Source of the DNA: an uncultured Synergistia bacterium
GTDB lineage: Bacteria; Eremiobacterota; SpSt-956; JAKJGF01
Direction of reading: 5' to 3'
Length of the DNA: 10,094 nt
Assembly: GCA_937888925.1 (NCBI GenBank)
Contig: CALARM010000625.1
Coordinates: forward strand, 1 to 10,094
The notes below the pieces were generated by a model that saw only the letters and a list, made by a program, of their open reading frames with translations, was not told where the DNA came from and searched no databases. The stretch's first letter is position 1. Every line of letters starts with the position of its first letter. Positions 1 through 6,247 of the stretch are shown one piece after another. The position numbers were made by a program, and so were the translations under genes.

Positions 1-7
1 CAAAATG

Positions 8-32
8 CCTGTTATAATAATATTATTACAGG
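8..32. promoter_or_regulatory. 25-bp near-perfect palindrome, probable repressor operator
   Basis: Inverted repeat centred on base 20: 11 of 12 base pairs match between positions 8-19 and 21-32, with one T/T mismatch at 13/27. The outer arms are CCTGT and ACAGG and the core is almost pure A/T. It completely covers the extended -10 element of the nitroreductase gene. A bound dimer would therefore block RNA polymerase, as MarR- or TetR-type repressors commonly do. The binding protein is not in the window. Palindromes in A/T-rich DNA arise easily by chance, but the matching GC ends and the promoter overlap make this one credible. Confidence 0.55.
10..18 (+). promoter_or_regulatory. Extended -10 promoter element for the nitroreductase gene
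   Basis: TGTTATAAT is a perfect extended -10 (TG-N-TATAAT). The TATAAT hexamer lies at 13-18, so transcription should begin near base 25, about 35 nt before the start codon. Any -35 element would lie upstream of base 1 and cannot be judged. The same nonamer occurs on the other strand ahead of the response-regulator gene. Confidence 0.55.
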
Positions 33-60
33 AGACAAAAACAGAGACAGAGGTGAAATT

Positions 61-981
61 ATGAAAAAAAAAGATAATACACCATCCCATCATGGTGTGA
101 AAATAGCGGTGGAAAATAATAATTACCCCAATGAAACAATAAAATTACTGCTTGAGAGGGGAAGCTGCAGGAATTTTTCAGATAAAAAGATAGAAGATCC
201 TGTTCTGGATTTTATACTGAGATCAGGAGTCCATGCTCCTACAGGAGGAAATCTTCAGCCTTATTCCATTATAAAGATAGAAGATAAAGACAGGAGAAAA
301 AATCTGGCGGAAATGTGCGAGCAAATATTTATGGAAAAAGCTCCTGTACATTTACTATTCTGTATTGACTGGCACAGGCTGAAAAGATGGGCTGAACTTG
401 AGACTGCTCCTTTCAGTGCCACTTCATCATTCCGGCATTTCTGGATATCTTTTCAGGATGTTATCATATGCGCCCAGAATATATGCACTGCCGCAGATTC
501 GCGGGGACTCGGTTCTGTTTACATAGGTACTGCAGTAGACTATATAAGGGAAATAAGAGAAATGTTTGAACTGCCCCATGGAGTATATCCGGTAGTTCTT
601 CTCTGCCTGGGCTATCCGAAGATTAAGCCGTCTGTAAGAAAAAAGCTCCCTCCTTCTGTTATAGTTCATAATGAAAGATATAACTCTATAAATGATACAG
701 AGATGATAAAAAATTTCAATAAAAAATATGAAGACACCAGAATTGAAATCACGGAAGAACGCATGAAAGATATGGAAGAGACCTGCAGGGAAGTACATGG
801 TGAAGAATTTGCAAAGAAATGTATCGAAAAAATCAAAGAAACCGGTTATATAACACAGGTTCAGAGATATTTCGGTCTTCACTACAGAGCAAATGAAATG
901 CCCATCGGAAATAAAGAATATTTGAAGACTTTTAAAGAAGCAGGCTTTTCCTGGTTTGAAGAATTTATGCCGGAGAAATGA
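61..981 (+). CDS. Nitroreductase-family protein (FMN-dependent NAD(P)H oxidoreductase)
   Basis: Cytoplasmic flavoenzyme expected to reduce nitro groups, quinones or similar acceptors with NAD(P)H through bound FMN; the true substrate is unknown. Family signatures: RGSCRNF at residues 33-39 (FMN phosphate-binding RxSxRxF type), APTGGNLQPY at 59-68, and GLGSVYIG at 149-156 followed by the LCLGYP strand at 181-186. There is no signal peptide or membrane segment. The 306 residues exceed the usual 170-250. The surplus is a charged, probably helical C-terminal tail after about residue 200, ending in an aromatic-rich FGLHYR...SWFEEF stretch, of unknown role. The start is supported by GAGGTGA at 50-56, five bases before ATG. 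Monocistronic here: its stop directly abuts the stop of the convergent kinase gene. A palindrome over the promoter suggests repression relieved by an inducer. Family assignment is firm; subfamily is not. Confidence 0.9.
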   Translation: MKKKDNTPSHHGVKIAVENNNYPNETIKLLLERGSCRNFSDKKIEDPVLDFILRSGVHAPTGGNLQPYSIIKIEDKDRRKNLAEMCEQIFMEKAPVHLLFCIDWHRLKRWAELETAPFSATSSFRHFWISFQDVIICAQNICTAADSRGLGSVYIGTAVDYIREIREMFELPHGVYPVVLLCLGYPKIKPSVRKKLPPSVIVHNERYNSINDTEMIKNFNKKYEDTRIEITEERMKDMEETCREVHGEEFAKKCIEKIKETGYITQVQRYFGLHYRANEMPIGNKEYLKTFKEAGFSWFEEFMPEK

Positions 982-2313
982 TTAAACTCTAAAAGCTATG
1001 AGCGCTCCTTTTTCTCCCGGATTTTCAAGCCATATATGTCCATGATGAAGATCTATTATTTTCTTTACGATAGCAAGTCCAAGACCTGCGCCGCCTGTTT
1101 TTCTGGTTCTGGAAGGGTCTTCCCTGAAAAATGGTTCAAATATTTTTTCTTTATTTTCTTCTTTTATACCGGGCCCTTCATCTTTTATAGAAAAGTAATT
1201 CTTCACGCCTTCTCCTCTCAGGGTTATTTCTATTACAGAACCGGGAGGAGTATATTCAATAGCATTATAAAGCAAGTTTTCCACAACCCTTTTTATTTTT
1301 GTTTTATCAATTGAAATCTCCTTAATATCTCCTTCTTTATTTGTTTTTACGATAATATTTTTCCCTCTTAGAACACCATGGAAATCCTCGAGAATTGCTG
1401 TAAGAAGACTGTCCATATTTACTTTTTCAGGAGCCAGAATATAGGTTTTATTCAGAGCTGAAAGCTCAAGTAATTCATTAACCATTTTAAGCATTTCTCC
1501 TATATTTCCAGAGAGTTTCCCTACAGTTTTAAAGGAAGGCTGTTCTCCTGCTTCTAATTTATTCTTTATAATTTCTACAGCTATCTGCATCTTACTCAGA
1601 GGAGAATTCAATTCATGAGATATATAAGAAATCAGATCTTTCTTTTCTTCTATCATAGATACAAGTTCTTTTGCCATACAGGTAAATGCCCTGTTTAACT
1701 GAGCAATTTCATCATTGCCTTTTATCAAATTTTTTTTATTTAACTCAGAAAAATCACCTTTTGAGAATTTAATAGCTGTTTCTGTAATTTTCTCCAGCGG
1801 TTTTGTAAGATATAATGACAGAGGATATAAACATATAGACATAATAAGAGAAGTACAGAGTAAATCTTTTATGAATCCTATTGCCAATTCTTTAAAAGTG
1901 AACTGATTTTCTAAAGAAAATTGAAGGTAAGCTCTCTTATTATTTACAGGTAAGATAAAATAGATCCGATCATTGAGAACATATGTGTAAGAACCTTTTC
2001 TATTTATTTCCTTTATTATCTTATCTATGGAGGAAACATCTTCCTTTTCTGTAGAAACAACAGAATAACCACGATCATTATAAAGAGTCATACCGTATTT
2101 ATATTTTTCTGACATATGTTTAACAAGTTCTTCCGGGGAAGATGAACTATTAATTAAACCGGAAATAGCAATAAAATTAACTGCATCATTTATGTCTATG
2201 TAATATGTTTCTTTTAACGGGAGTAATTGTATGGCCGATAACAAAAGTAAACTTGCTATGATTGCAATAATATATAAATATAATTTAATATATAATCGTG
2301 ATATTTTAAACAA
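982..2313 (-). CDS. Two-component sensor histidine kinase (CpxA/BaeS-like architecture)
   Basis: Inner-membrane receptor that autophosphorylates and passes phosphate to the response regulator encoded just upstream. Order of parts in 443 residues: TM1 about 10-31; extracytoplasmic sensor region about 32-146 with no cysteines; TM2 about 147-169; HAMP about 170-222; HisKA with H-box SHELNSPL and phosphoacceptor His233; HATPase_c with N-box ENLLYNA (Asn346, Asn350), G1 DEGPGI at 378-383, F-box FEPFF at 392-396 and G2 GGAGLGL at 407-413. All catalytic boxes are intact. The start is TTG at 2313-2311, preceded on the - strand by ACAGAGG with about seven bases spacing; I see no better ATG upstream in frame. 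It lies 55 bp behind the regulator and is probably co-transcribed with it. The stop abuts the convergent nitroreductase gene with no base between. The ligand is unknown; its position beside an efflux operon suggests envelope or toxicant sensing (inference). Confidence 0.93.
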   Translation of the reverse strand: MFKISRLYIKLYLYIIAIIASLLLLSAIQLLPLKETYYIDINDAVNFIAISGLINSSSSPEELVKHMSEKYKYGMTLYNDRGYSVVSTEKEDVSSIDKIIKEINRKGSYTYVLNDRIYFILPVNNKRAYLQFSLENQFTFKELAIGFIKDLLCTSLIMSICLYPLSLYLTKPLEKITETAIKFSKGDFSELNKKNLIKGNDEIAQLNRAFTCMAKELVSMIEEKKDLISYISHELNSPLSKMQIAVEIIKNKLEAGEQPSFKTVGKLSGNIGEMLKMVNELLELSALNKTYILAPEKVNMDSLLTAILEDFHGVLRGKNIIVKTNKEGDIKEISIDKTKIKRVVENLLYNAIEYTPPGSVIEITLRGEGVKNYFSIKDEGPGIKEENKEKIFEPFFREDPSRTRKTGGAGLGLAIVKKIIDLHHGHIWLENPGEKGALIAFRV

Positions 2314-2368
2314 AGAAATACCTCTGTCTTATTTTATTGGGAAAAGCGAAATCTCTCAGTAAAAATCC

Positions 2369-3043
2369 TTACCCTGTAAACACATACCCCACTCCTCTTA
2401 CTGTTTTAATTATAACAGGGTTTTCCGGATCCAATTCTATTTTCTGGCGAATACGGCTTATATTAACATCGATAGATCTGTCATATGCCAGAAATTCTTT
2501 TCCTCTTACAAGGTCCATAATAACATCTCTGGAAAGAACAATACCTTTGTTCTGTAAAAAAATATTTAATATTTCAAATCCTATAGCGGTTAATTCTACC
2601 CTTTCTCCGCGAACAGTAACTTCTCTTTTTTTTAAATCTATCTGTATTGAAGATGAATTTTCTTTTGCATCACCTGCCAGTTTTACTGTTCTTCTCTTTA
2701 TGGCTTTAATCCTTGCAAGTAATTCTCTCGGGCTGCATGTTTTTACAATATAATCATCTGCACCGAGTTCGAGTCCTAAAATTCTGTCTATTTCTTCACC
2801 TCTGGCAGTCAGAAAAACTACAGGCACCAGTGGATATTCGCCATTTATTCTTTTTAACAGTTCAAGACCGTCCATTTCAGGCATCATAATATCAAGGAGA
2901 ATCAAATGAAAAGATTCTCTTTCCAATATATGAAAAGCCTCCTGACCTGATGAGGCAGTATACACTTTTATGCCGCTATCAGAAAGATATTCTCCAAGCA
3001 ATTCCAAAAAATCTGTATCATCATCAATGAGTAATATTTGCAA
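2369..3043 (-). CDS. OmpR/PhoB-family response regulator (CpxR-like)
   Basis: Cytoplasmic DNA-binding regulator of 224 residues, the normal length for the family. Receiver domain 1-118: acidic pocket DDD at 7-9, phosphoacceptor Asp51 in LLDIMMPEMDGLELL, switch Thr79 in FLTARG, and conserved Lys101 in ADDYIVKT. Winged-helix effector domain about 131-223, with recognition helix DRSIDVNISRIRQKI at 188-202 and the C-terminal hairpin signature IIKTVRGVGYVF. The start is TTG at 3043-3041; TGAGG at 3053-3049 precedes it by five bases, and the first codons give the MQILLIDDD expected for the fold. First gene of a probable two-gene operon with the kinase. It diverges from the TolC-MFP-RND operon, so that operon and its own promoter are the natural targets. 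A phased GTA-core repeat array in the shared upstream region is a good candidate binding site. Confidence 0.94.
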   Translation of the reverse strand: MQILLIDDDTDFLELLGEYLSDSGIKVYTASSGQEAFHILERESFHLILLDIMMPEMDGLELLKRINGEYPLVPVVFLTARGEEIDRILGLELGADDYIVKTCSPRELLARIKAIKRRTVKLAGDAKENSSSIQIDLKKREVTVRGERVELTAIGFEILNIFLQNKGIVLSRDVIMDLVRGKEFLAYDRSIDVNISRIRQKIELDPENPVIIKTVRGVGYVFTG

Positions 3044-3121
3044 TATAACCTCACTCCATATATTTTCAATTTAAGGTATTACAGCAAACATAAATTCTTA
3101 TGAAAGCAATCATTTCAAAGT

Positions 3122-3130
3122 ATTATAACA
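3122..3130 (-). promoter_or_regulatory. Extended -10 promoter element for the two-component operon
   Basis: On the - strand, bases 3130-3122 read TGTTATAAT, a perfect extended -10. Transcription would start near 3115 and leave a leader of about 70 nt before the regulator's TTG. The -35 region (about 3150-3145, TTCCAG) is a poor match, which is common for extended -10 promoters and for promoters that need an activator. The phased repeats at 3170-3204 would lie roughly 55-90 bp upstream of this start, a position compatible with activation. Confidence 0.55.
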
Positions 3131-3169
3131 TATTCATCTTCTTTCTGGAAACTATTCGACCATGTTTCT

Positions 3170-3204
3170 GCTACAGAAGGCTACAATATTTTACCGGCTG
3201 CTAC
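3170..3204 (-). promoter_or_regulatory. Four GTA-core pentamers at exact 10-bp steps; candidate response-regulator binding array
   Basis: Read on the - strand, pentamers GTAGC (3204-3200), GTAAA (3194-3190), GTAGC (3184-3180) and GTAGC (3174-3170) follow one another with exactly five bases between each. The dinucleotide after G is always TA, and the fourth base is G or A. Same-face direct repeats about one helical turn apart are how OmpR-family regulators bind DNA, and the known CpxR box is GTAAA-N5-GTAAA. The array sits midway between the promoter of the regulator operon and that of the efflux operon. That the neighbouring regulator binds here is inference. Confidence 0.55.
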
Positions 3205-3221
3205 GAAAGAGAAATAATAGT

Positions 3222-3271
3222 GTAACAAAGATCGTTTAAAATATGAAAAAATTTGCTCACGGTTACAAAGA
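3222..3271 (+). repeat. Direct repeat GTAACAAAGA / GTTACAAAGA, 40 bp apart
   Basis: Decamers at 3222-3231 and 3262-3271 differ at one base and start exactly 40 bp apart, close to four helical turns. Both carry the TAC/AAC core seen in the 10-bp array just upstream (compare GCTACGAAAG at 3200-3209). The downstream copy lies between the proposed -35 and -10 of the efflux promoter, so binding there could repress, or it could be coincidence. Confidence 0.35.
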
Positions 3272-3282
3272 AATTCCATAAT
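3253..3282 (+). promoter_or_regulatory. Possible promoter of the tolC-MFP-RND operon
   Basis: A -10-like CATAAT lies at 3277-3282, with TTGCTC at 3253-3258 eighteen bases upstream as a weak -35. Transcription would start near 3289, giving a leader of about 32 nt that contains the SD hairpin. The poor -35 fits a promoter that depends on an activator. An alternative -10, TTATAT at 3284-3289, is slightly worse placed. Assigned by eye only. Confidence 0.35.
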
Positions 3283-3298
3283 CTTATATGCAGAGCGG

Positions 3299-3320
3299 CA
3301 GAGGAGGGAGCATTCCTCTG
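3299..3320 (+). promoter_or_regulatory. Hairpin covering the Shine-Dalgarno sequence of the TolC-like gene
   Basis: CAGAGGA (3299-3305) is perfectly complementary to TCCTCTG (3314-3320), a seven-pair stem with an eight-base loop, GGGAGCAT. The only strong SD here, GGAGGG at 3303-3308, lies in the 5' arm and loop, and the 3' arm ends on the base before ATG at 3321. Folding would mask part of the SD, or bring it closer to the start, because the linear spacing of 12 is long. Either way the hairpin could tune translation of the first efflux gene. Confidence 0.4.
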
Positions 3321-4703
3321 ATGAAGAAAAGGCGATTTTTTATGAAGTATTTTAAATTAATTCTATTATTATTTTTAATATTATCTGTCAGAAGCATCTG
3401 CTTCTCTCAGGAAAAATTAAATAAAACAATAACCCTTGAAGAAAGTATTAAGATTACTCTTCAGAATAGCCTGGACATTCAGGTTTCAGATCAGGAGATT
3501 CAGAAATCGGAAGTAATGATAAATCAGGCAAAAACAGGAGGCTATCCGAATGTGAATGCTTCCGCCTATTATACAAGAATGGATCCTGTCCAGAGTTTTG
3601 ATATTGGCGGAGAAAAAACTGCAGAACTGGAAAGCAATAATCAGGTAGAGGCAAAATTGACTTTTAATTATACTCTTTATGACGGCAGTAAAACTACCAA
3701 TCAGGTGGATCAGGCAACCATGGTAAGTGAAGCAACAAGAAGTGACAGGGAAGAAACAAGGCAGAATGTGATATATAAAGCCATTGACAGTTATTACAGT
3801 GTTCTCCGGGCATATAAACTCCTTGATGTGGCCCATGACAGTCTTTCTACTACAAAGGAACAGTACGGTATATCAGAGGCCTATTATGAAGAAGGTCTTG
3901 TGGCAAAATCAGATGTACTCAGTGCAAAGGCACAGCTGGCAAATGTAGAATTGGGACTGATAAGTGCCGAGAGTAATGTGGCACTTAAGAAAGCTGCGCT
4001 GAATGACACAATGACTATTCCTCTCAAGGAAGAATTCGAACTGATAGATAACCTTGTATATAAGCCTTTTCCTGTTGATACAGATTACAGCACATACCTT
4101 GCCTGTGCCAATCGGGGAGAAGCAAAGAAAATAATGTATTTGATAAAAGCTGCAGAAGCACAGATAGAGGTCGCGAAAAGTGACAGAAAACCTACTGTAA
4201 CGTTTAATCTTGATTATATAGCTTACAGTTCGACTTTTATGAATCCTTCAAACAGCACAAATGCTACTGTTTCTGCCAGCATCCCTATTTTTGACGGAGG
4301 TCTTACAACCTGTAAGATTGATGAGGCAGAAATCACTCTGGCACAGGCAAAAATAAACCTGGAACAGCTCAAAAAAACACTGGCCCTTCAGGTAACACAG
4401 GCTTATCTGCTGTTACATGAGTCGGAAGAAAAGGTGCATAAAGTGAAAGCCAATCTTGAGTCTGCCCGGCAGAATTATGAAGTGGCAAGACTTCGTTATC
4501 AGGCGGGTATAGCTCCTTTCATAGAAGTTTCAAATGCCCAGCTTGTTCTTACGAATGCCCTGGTGGACAATGTACAGGCTCTTTATGATTATTATCTTGC
4601 CAAGGCCAGCATTATAAAAACTACAGGACTTCTTCCTGAAGACGGTAAACTCGATAATATAAAACTCATAAAAACAGAAGAGGAGTTTAAAAACACGAAA
4701 TGA
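3321..4703 (+). CDS. TolC-family outer-membrane efflux channel protein
   Basis: Outer-membrane and periplasmic channel that would form the exit duct of the tripartite pump encoded downstream. With this start it has 460 residues, typical for TolC. There is an N-terminal signal peptide: basic MKKRRFFMKYFK, hydrophobic core about 13-25, probable cleavage near CFS-Q around residue 29. Two OEP-family repeats follow. The first opens with TLEESIKITLQNSLDIQ and has the helix-turn tip GLVAKSD at 192-198, resembling the GLVAIT tip of E. coli TolC. The second opens with SASIPIFDGG at 318-327 and has the matching tip GIAPFIEV at 396-403. Start choice: ATG 3321 has GGAGGG 12 bases upstream; ATG 3342 (KYFKLILL start) is a close alternative with AAAAGG at nine bases; ATG 3288 has no SD and adds a non-signal-like glycine-rich leader. 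The stop overlaps the next gene by four bases (ATGA), so the two are translationally coupled. Confidence 0.9.
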   Translation: MKKRRFFMKYFKLILLLFLILSVRSICFSQEKLNKTITLEESIKITLQNSLDIQVSDQEIQKSEVMINQAKTGGYPNVNASAYYTRMDPVQSFDIGGEKTAELESNNQVEAKLTFNYTLYDGSKTTNQVDQATMVSEATRSDREETRQNVIYKAIDSYYSVLRAYKLLDVAHDSLSTTKEQYGISEAYYEEGLVAKSDVLSAKAQLANVELGLISAESNVALKKAALNDTMTIPLKEEFELIDNLVYKPFPVDTDYSTYLACANRGEAKKIMYLIKAAEAQIEVAKSDRKPTVTFNLDYIAYSSTFMNPSNSTNATVSASIPIFDGGLTTCKIDEAEITLAQAKINLEQLKKTLALQVTQAYLLLHESEEKVHKVKANLESARQNYEVARLRYQAGIAPFIEVSNAQLVLTNALVDNVQALYDYYLAKASIIKTTGLLPEDGKLDNIKLIKTEEEFKNTK

Positions 4704-6241
4704 TAAAGTATTTAAGGAAAACATATAATTTAACAATCACAGGTGTAATGCTTATAATAATGATTTTTTCTGTTTCATGTAAAAATAGTACGGAACAAAT
4801 TATGTCCAGGGAAGAGATACAGAAAAAAGAAGGTATTCCCGTGGAAATAGTAACAGTAAAAAAGGGTGATGTCCTTGTTACTGTAGAGTCAAGCGGAGAA
4901 CTTAAAGCTGATGATGCCCTTACTATAAATACGAATAACTCCGGCATAATAGAGGAACTCAATGTAAAAGAAGGTGATTATGTAAAGAAGGGGCAGGTAG
5001 TTGCAGTTATTGAACCTAATGATATAGAAGATCAGCTTACTCAGGCACAGGCGGCTCTTAACATTGCTCATTTGAGGCTTGCCCAGGCACAGTCTAACGT
5101 AATATTGCAGAATACCCAGGTTGAAGGTGCCATAAAACAGGCAGAGGCAGGGGTAAAATCTGCAGAAGCTCAATATGAACAGGCACAGGCTTCTCTCGAG
5201 GCAACAAAAGAAAAACTCTCTATTATAGAAGAGGGAACAAGAAAACAGGAAATAGCACAGGCAGAAGAAACCGTAGCACAGGCAGAGGCACATTTCAGAG
5301 AAGCAAAGGTAGACCTCGGAAGAATGCAGAGGTTATGTGCCGGAGGAGCCATATCACAGCGGCAGATGGATGTGGCCCGGGTTCAATATGATGTGGCAGA
5401 AGCTCAGTATAAAAGTGACCTTCACAGACTGGATCTGATGAAAGAAGGTTCCAGAATACAGGAGAAGGCAGCGGCAAGGCAGGATGTAGCAATGTCCGAA
5501 AACGGTGTTACTGCAGCAAAGGCAGCTCTTGCTCAGGCAAAAGAATCACTTATCATTGCACAGAATAACAGAATGCAGGTCACTGTGGCACAGCAGGAAG
5601 TGGATGTGGCAGAGGCAGGAGTTGCACAGGCACAGGCAAATCTGGACACACTCTCCAGAAAACTTCAGAAATCTTACGTCAAATCCCCGATATCCGGTTA
5701 TGTTACAAAAAAATATGTAAATTCGGGAGAAAATACAAGCGGCAATGAAGCCAGCAATATTATTGATGTATTTGATCAGGGCACTCTTTATTTCGAGGCA
5801 CTTGTTTCTGAAACAAATATAGCAAAAATAAACAGAGGTCTTTCTGTCGATATAAAGATTGACGGTATGCCTGATAAACATTTTTCTGGAATTGTAAAAA
5901 AAGTAATTCCCCGTGCGGGAGTGTCAAGACAGTTTTCTGTAAAGATAAAAATAGATGCATCGGGTAGTGACCTGAAGCCGGGTATGTTTGCCAGAGGACA
6001 GATAATACTGGCAGAACATAAGGATGTTCCGGTAATTACAAAAGATGCAATCAGGGATAAAGAAGGCAGTCAGTATGTTTATACAATAAAGGAACTCTAT
6101 GCTGTGGAAACGGAAGTCACAACAGGCCCGGCTATGGACGGGTCAATTGAAATAGTAAAGGGACTCTCCGGCGGAGAAAAGGTCGTATATTCAGGTTTTG
6201 TCAAAAACGGTGACCTGGTAAAAATTATACGTGAGGAGTAA
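4700..6241 (+). CDS. Periplasmic adaptor (membrane fusion protein, HlyD/AcrA superfamily), probable lipoprotein
   Basis: Bridges the RND pump and the TolC-like channel. N-terminal hydrophobic segment about 11-26 ends in FSVSC, so Cys27 is a likely lipidation site, although Ser at -3 is not ideal. Order: beta-barrel and first half of the lipoyl domain about 47-108 (VKEGDYVKKGQVVAVIEP); very long coiled-coil hairpin about 112-325, rich in AQA/AEA; second lipoyl half with SPISGYV at 329-335; then beta-barrel and membrane-proximal domains to residue 513. The hairpin tip has Arg208, Leu212, Ser219 and Asp224, the same spacing as the RLS TolC-docking motif of AcrA. Two copies of an EG-[TS]-R-x-QE motif (177-184, 248-255) flank the tip almost symmetrically, as in YbhG-type adaptors. 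At 513 residues it is longer than AcrA (about 400); the excess is the hairpin. It starts inside the channel gene's stop (ATGA) and ends six bases before the permease gene, whose SD lies in its last codons. Confidence 0.92.
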   Translation: MIKYLRKTYNLTITGVMLIIMIFSVSCKNSTEQIMSREEIQKKEGIPVEIVTVKKGDVLVTVESSGELKADDALTINTNNSGIIEELNVKEGDYVKKGQVVAVIEPNDIEDQLTQAQAALNIAHLRLAQAQSNVILQNTQVEGAIKQAEAGVKSAEAQYEQAQASLEATKEKLSIIEEGTRKQEIAQAEETVAQAEAHFREAKVDLGRMQRLCAGGAISQRQMDVARVQYDVAEAQYKSDLHRLDLMKEGSRIQEKAAARQDVAMSENGVTAAKAALAQAKESLIIAQNNRMQVTVAQQEVDVAEAGVAQAQANLDTLSRKLQKSYVKSPISGYVTKKYVNSGENTSGNEASNIIDVFDQGTLYFEALVSETNIAKINRGLSVDIKIDGMPDKHFSGIVKKVIPRAGVSRQFSVKIKIDASGSDLKPGMFARGQIILAEHKDVPVITKDAIRDKEGSQYVYTIKELYAVETEVTTGPAMDGSIEIVKGLSGGEKVVYSGFVKNGDLVKIIREE

Positions 6242-6247
6242 TTCTAT

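Noticed and set aside
427..882. 151-residue open frame on the - strand inside the nitroreductase gene
   Set aside because: Shadow of the real gene: cysteine-, phenylalanine- and tyrosine-rich composition, no domain and no SD. The + strand frame has clear nitroreductase motifs.
972..1017. GGAGAAA / TTTCTCC inverted repeat as a shared terminator between nitroreductase and kinase genes
   Set aside because: The arms are separated by 32 bases, lie within both coding sequences, and no T-tract follows on either strand.
2337..2753. 138-residue open frame on the + strand opposite the response regulator
   Set aside because: It overlaps the DNA-binding domain of an intact regulator and is serine/threonine/leucine-rich antisense translation with no recognisable motif.
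3288..3320. Start of the TolC-like protein at ATG 3288
   Set aside because: No SD precedes it, it falls at the predicted transcription start, and it would put a glycine/serine-rich leader before a normal signal peptide.
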